Positions 63,774 to 64,000 of a stretch of 64,000 bases of DNA are shown here, piece by piece. The notes beneath the pieces are model-generated. The model was given only the letters and a program-made list of their open reading frames with translations, had not been told where the DNA came from and ran no database searches. This DNA comes from Actinomycetota bacterium (GTDB lineage: Bacteria; Actinomycetota; Thermoleophilia; Solirubrobacterales; Solirubrobacteraceae). The stretch is from the NCBI GenBank assembly GCA_009699245.1, contig WLOQ01000003.1, positions 62,001 to 126,000 on the forward strand. The letters are read 5' to 3'. Positions within the stretch are counted from its first letter, which is position 1. Every line of letters starts with the position of its first letter. Position numbers and translations under genes: made by a program.

Positions 63774-64000
63774 GCCGCGACCGCCAGCCGCTGCGCGAGC
63801 AGCGGCACCAGCGCCTTACGGCGGAAGTCGAAGATCGCCGCCACGTCGCGGTCGACGAAGAGTCGGTGCGCGAGCTCTCCGAACGGCCCGTAGCCGACGG
63901 CGTAGTGCACGGTGTCCGTCATCAGCGTCCTGCCGCCATCGAGCGGCTCGAAGTCGTGCGTGTGGTGCCAGAGCGCGTAGGGGCCCGAGATCTGGGTGTC
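63770..64000 (-). CDS. SRPBCC-family protein, C-terminal part (runs off the window)
   Basis: The reverse strand codes 76 residues to a TAA stop: ISGPYALWHHTHDFEPLDGG, then DTVHYAVGYGPFGELAHRLF, RDVAAIFDFRRKAL. This matches the C-terminal half of an SRPBCC/START-like (polyketide cyclase or ligand-binding) protein. N-terminus lies past the window edge. It converges on the peroxiredoxin gene with a four-base overlap. Confidence 0.8.
   Translation of the reverse strand, partial: DTQISGPYALWHHTHDFEPLDGGRTLMTDTVHYAVGYGPFGELAHRLFVDRDVAAIFDFRRKALVPLLAQRLAVAA

Overview
The window is one contiguous, gene-dense stretch of chromosome from a very GC-rich actinobacterium. Almost every third codon position is G or C, genes overlap by 1-4 bases (ATGA, GTGA, TTGA), and GTG starts are common. 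Three things point to Actinomycetota: an actinobacterial integration host factor (mIHF) next to gmk, an F420-type luciferase-like oxidoreductase, and a DUF3866 protein beside pyrG. The gene content and the order yebC-ruvCAB-secDF-recJ-relA suit the class Thermoleophilia (Solirubrobacterales-like); that placement is inference. I see no prophage, insertion sequence, CRISPR array or plasmid functions. This is a housekeeping backbone with a few accessory genes.

Layout. 1-9.6 kb: end of pyrG, M20 peptidase, DUF3866, NUDIX hydrolase, xerD, mutM, glutaredoxin (reverse), recO, dgt, dnaG. 9.7-14.8 kb: tRNA-Asn, a reverse oxidoreductase/glycosyltransferase pair, a thioredoxin-like lipoprotein, tRNA-Met, and a reverse PAS/PP2C phosphatase with a small partner. 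14.8-22.5 kb: RpiR regulator, pdxS-pdxT, GT4 glycosyltransferase, reverse phosphohexomutase and metallo-hydrolase, then a CDP-glucose synthase/4,6-dehydratase-like pair. 22.5-34.5 kb: yebC, TetR, ruvCAB, Zn-ribbon/PAS-like protein, fused secDF, small membrane protein, long recJ, relA/spoT. 34.5-41.2 kb: reverse lipid-kinase-like gene and corA, SAM-I riboswitch with threonine synthase, PilX-like protein, a decayed fragment, arylsulfotransferase-like protein, tRNA-Arg. 41.3-51.6 kb: rnz, then a complete UMP branch pyrR-pyrB-pyrC-(isochorismatase-like)-carA-carB-pyrK-pyrD. 51.8-64 kb: mihF-gmk-rpoZ-coaBC, TPR protein, rimP-nusA-ylxR-infB-rbfA-nrnA-truB-ribF, rpsO, peroxiredoxin, and the end of a reverse SRPBCC gene.

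Regulation is unusually readable. Many genes carry a -10-like TANNNT hexamer only 6-10 bases before the start codon, so leaderless mRNAs appear common. Where a real leader exists it holds an RNA device: a SAM-I aptamer with a sequestor/antisequestor pair before threonine synthase, a PyrR-binding hairpin over the pyrR Shine-Dalgarno, and a terminator hairpin with a competing antiterminator before rimP-nusA. Longer leaders tend to follow an extended -10 of the form TGC-TANNNT.

Points most worth a second look: the leaderless promoter pattern; SAM control of a threonine synthase; a ylxR gene with no ATG, GTG or TTG start (ATA overlapping the nusA stop); a NusA with a C3H zinc-knuckle-like tail; an isochorismatase-fold hydrolase inside the pyr operon; and a mirror-image divergent promoter between tRNA-Arg and rnz.
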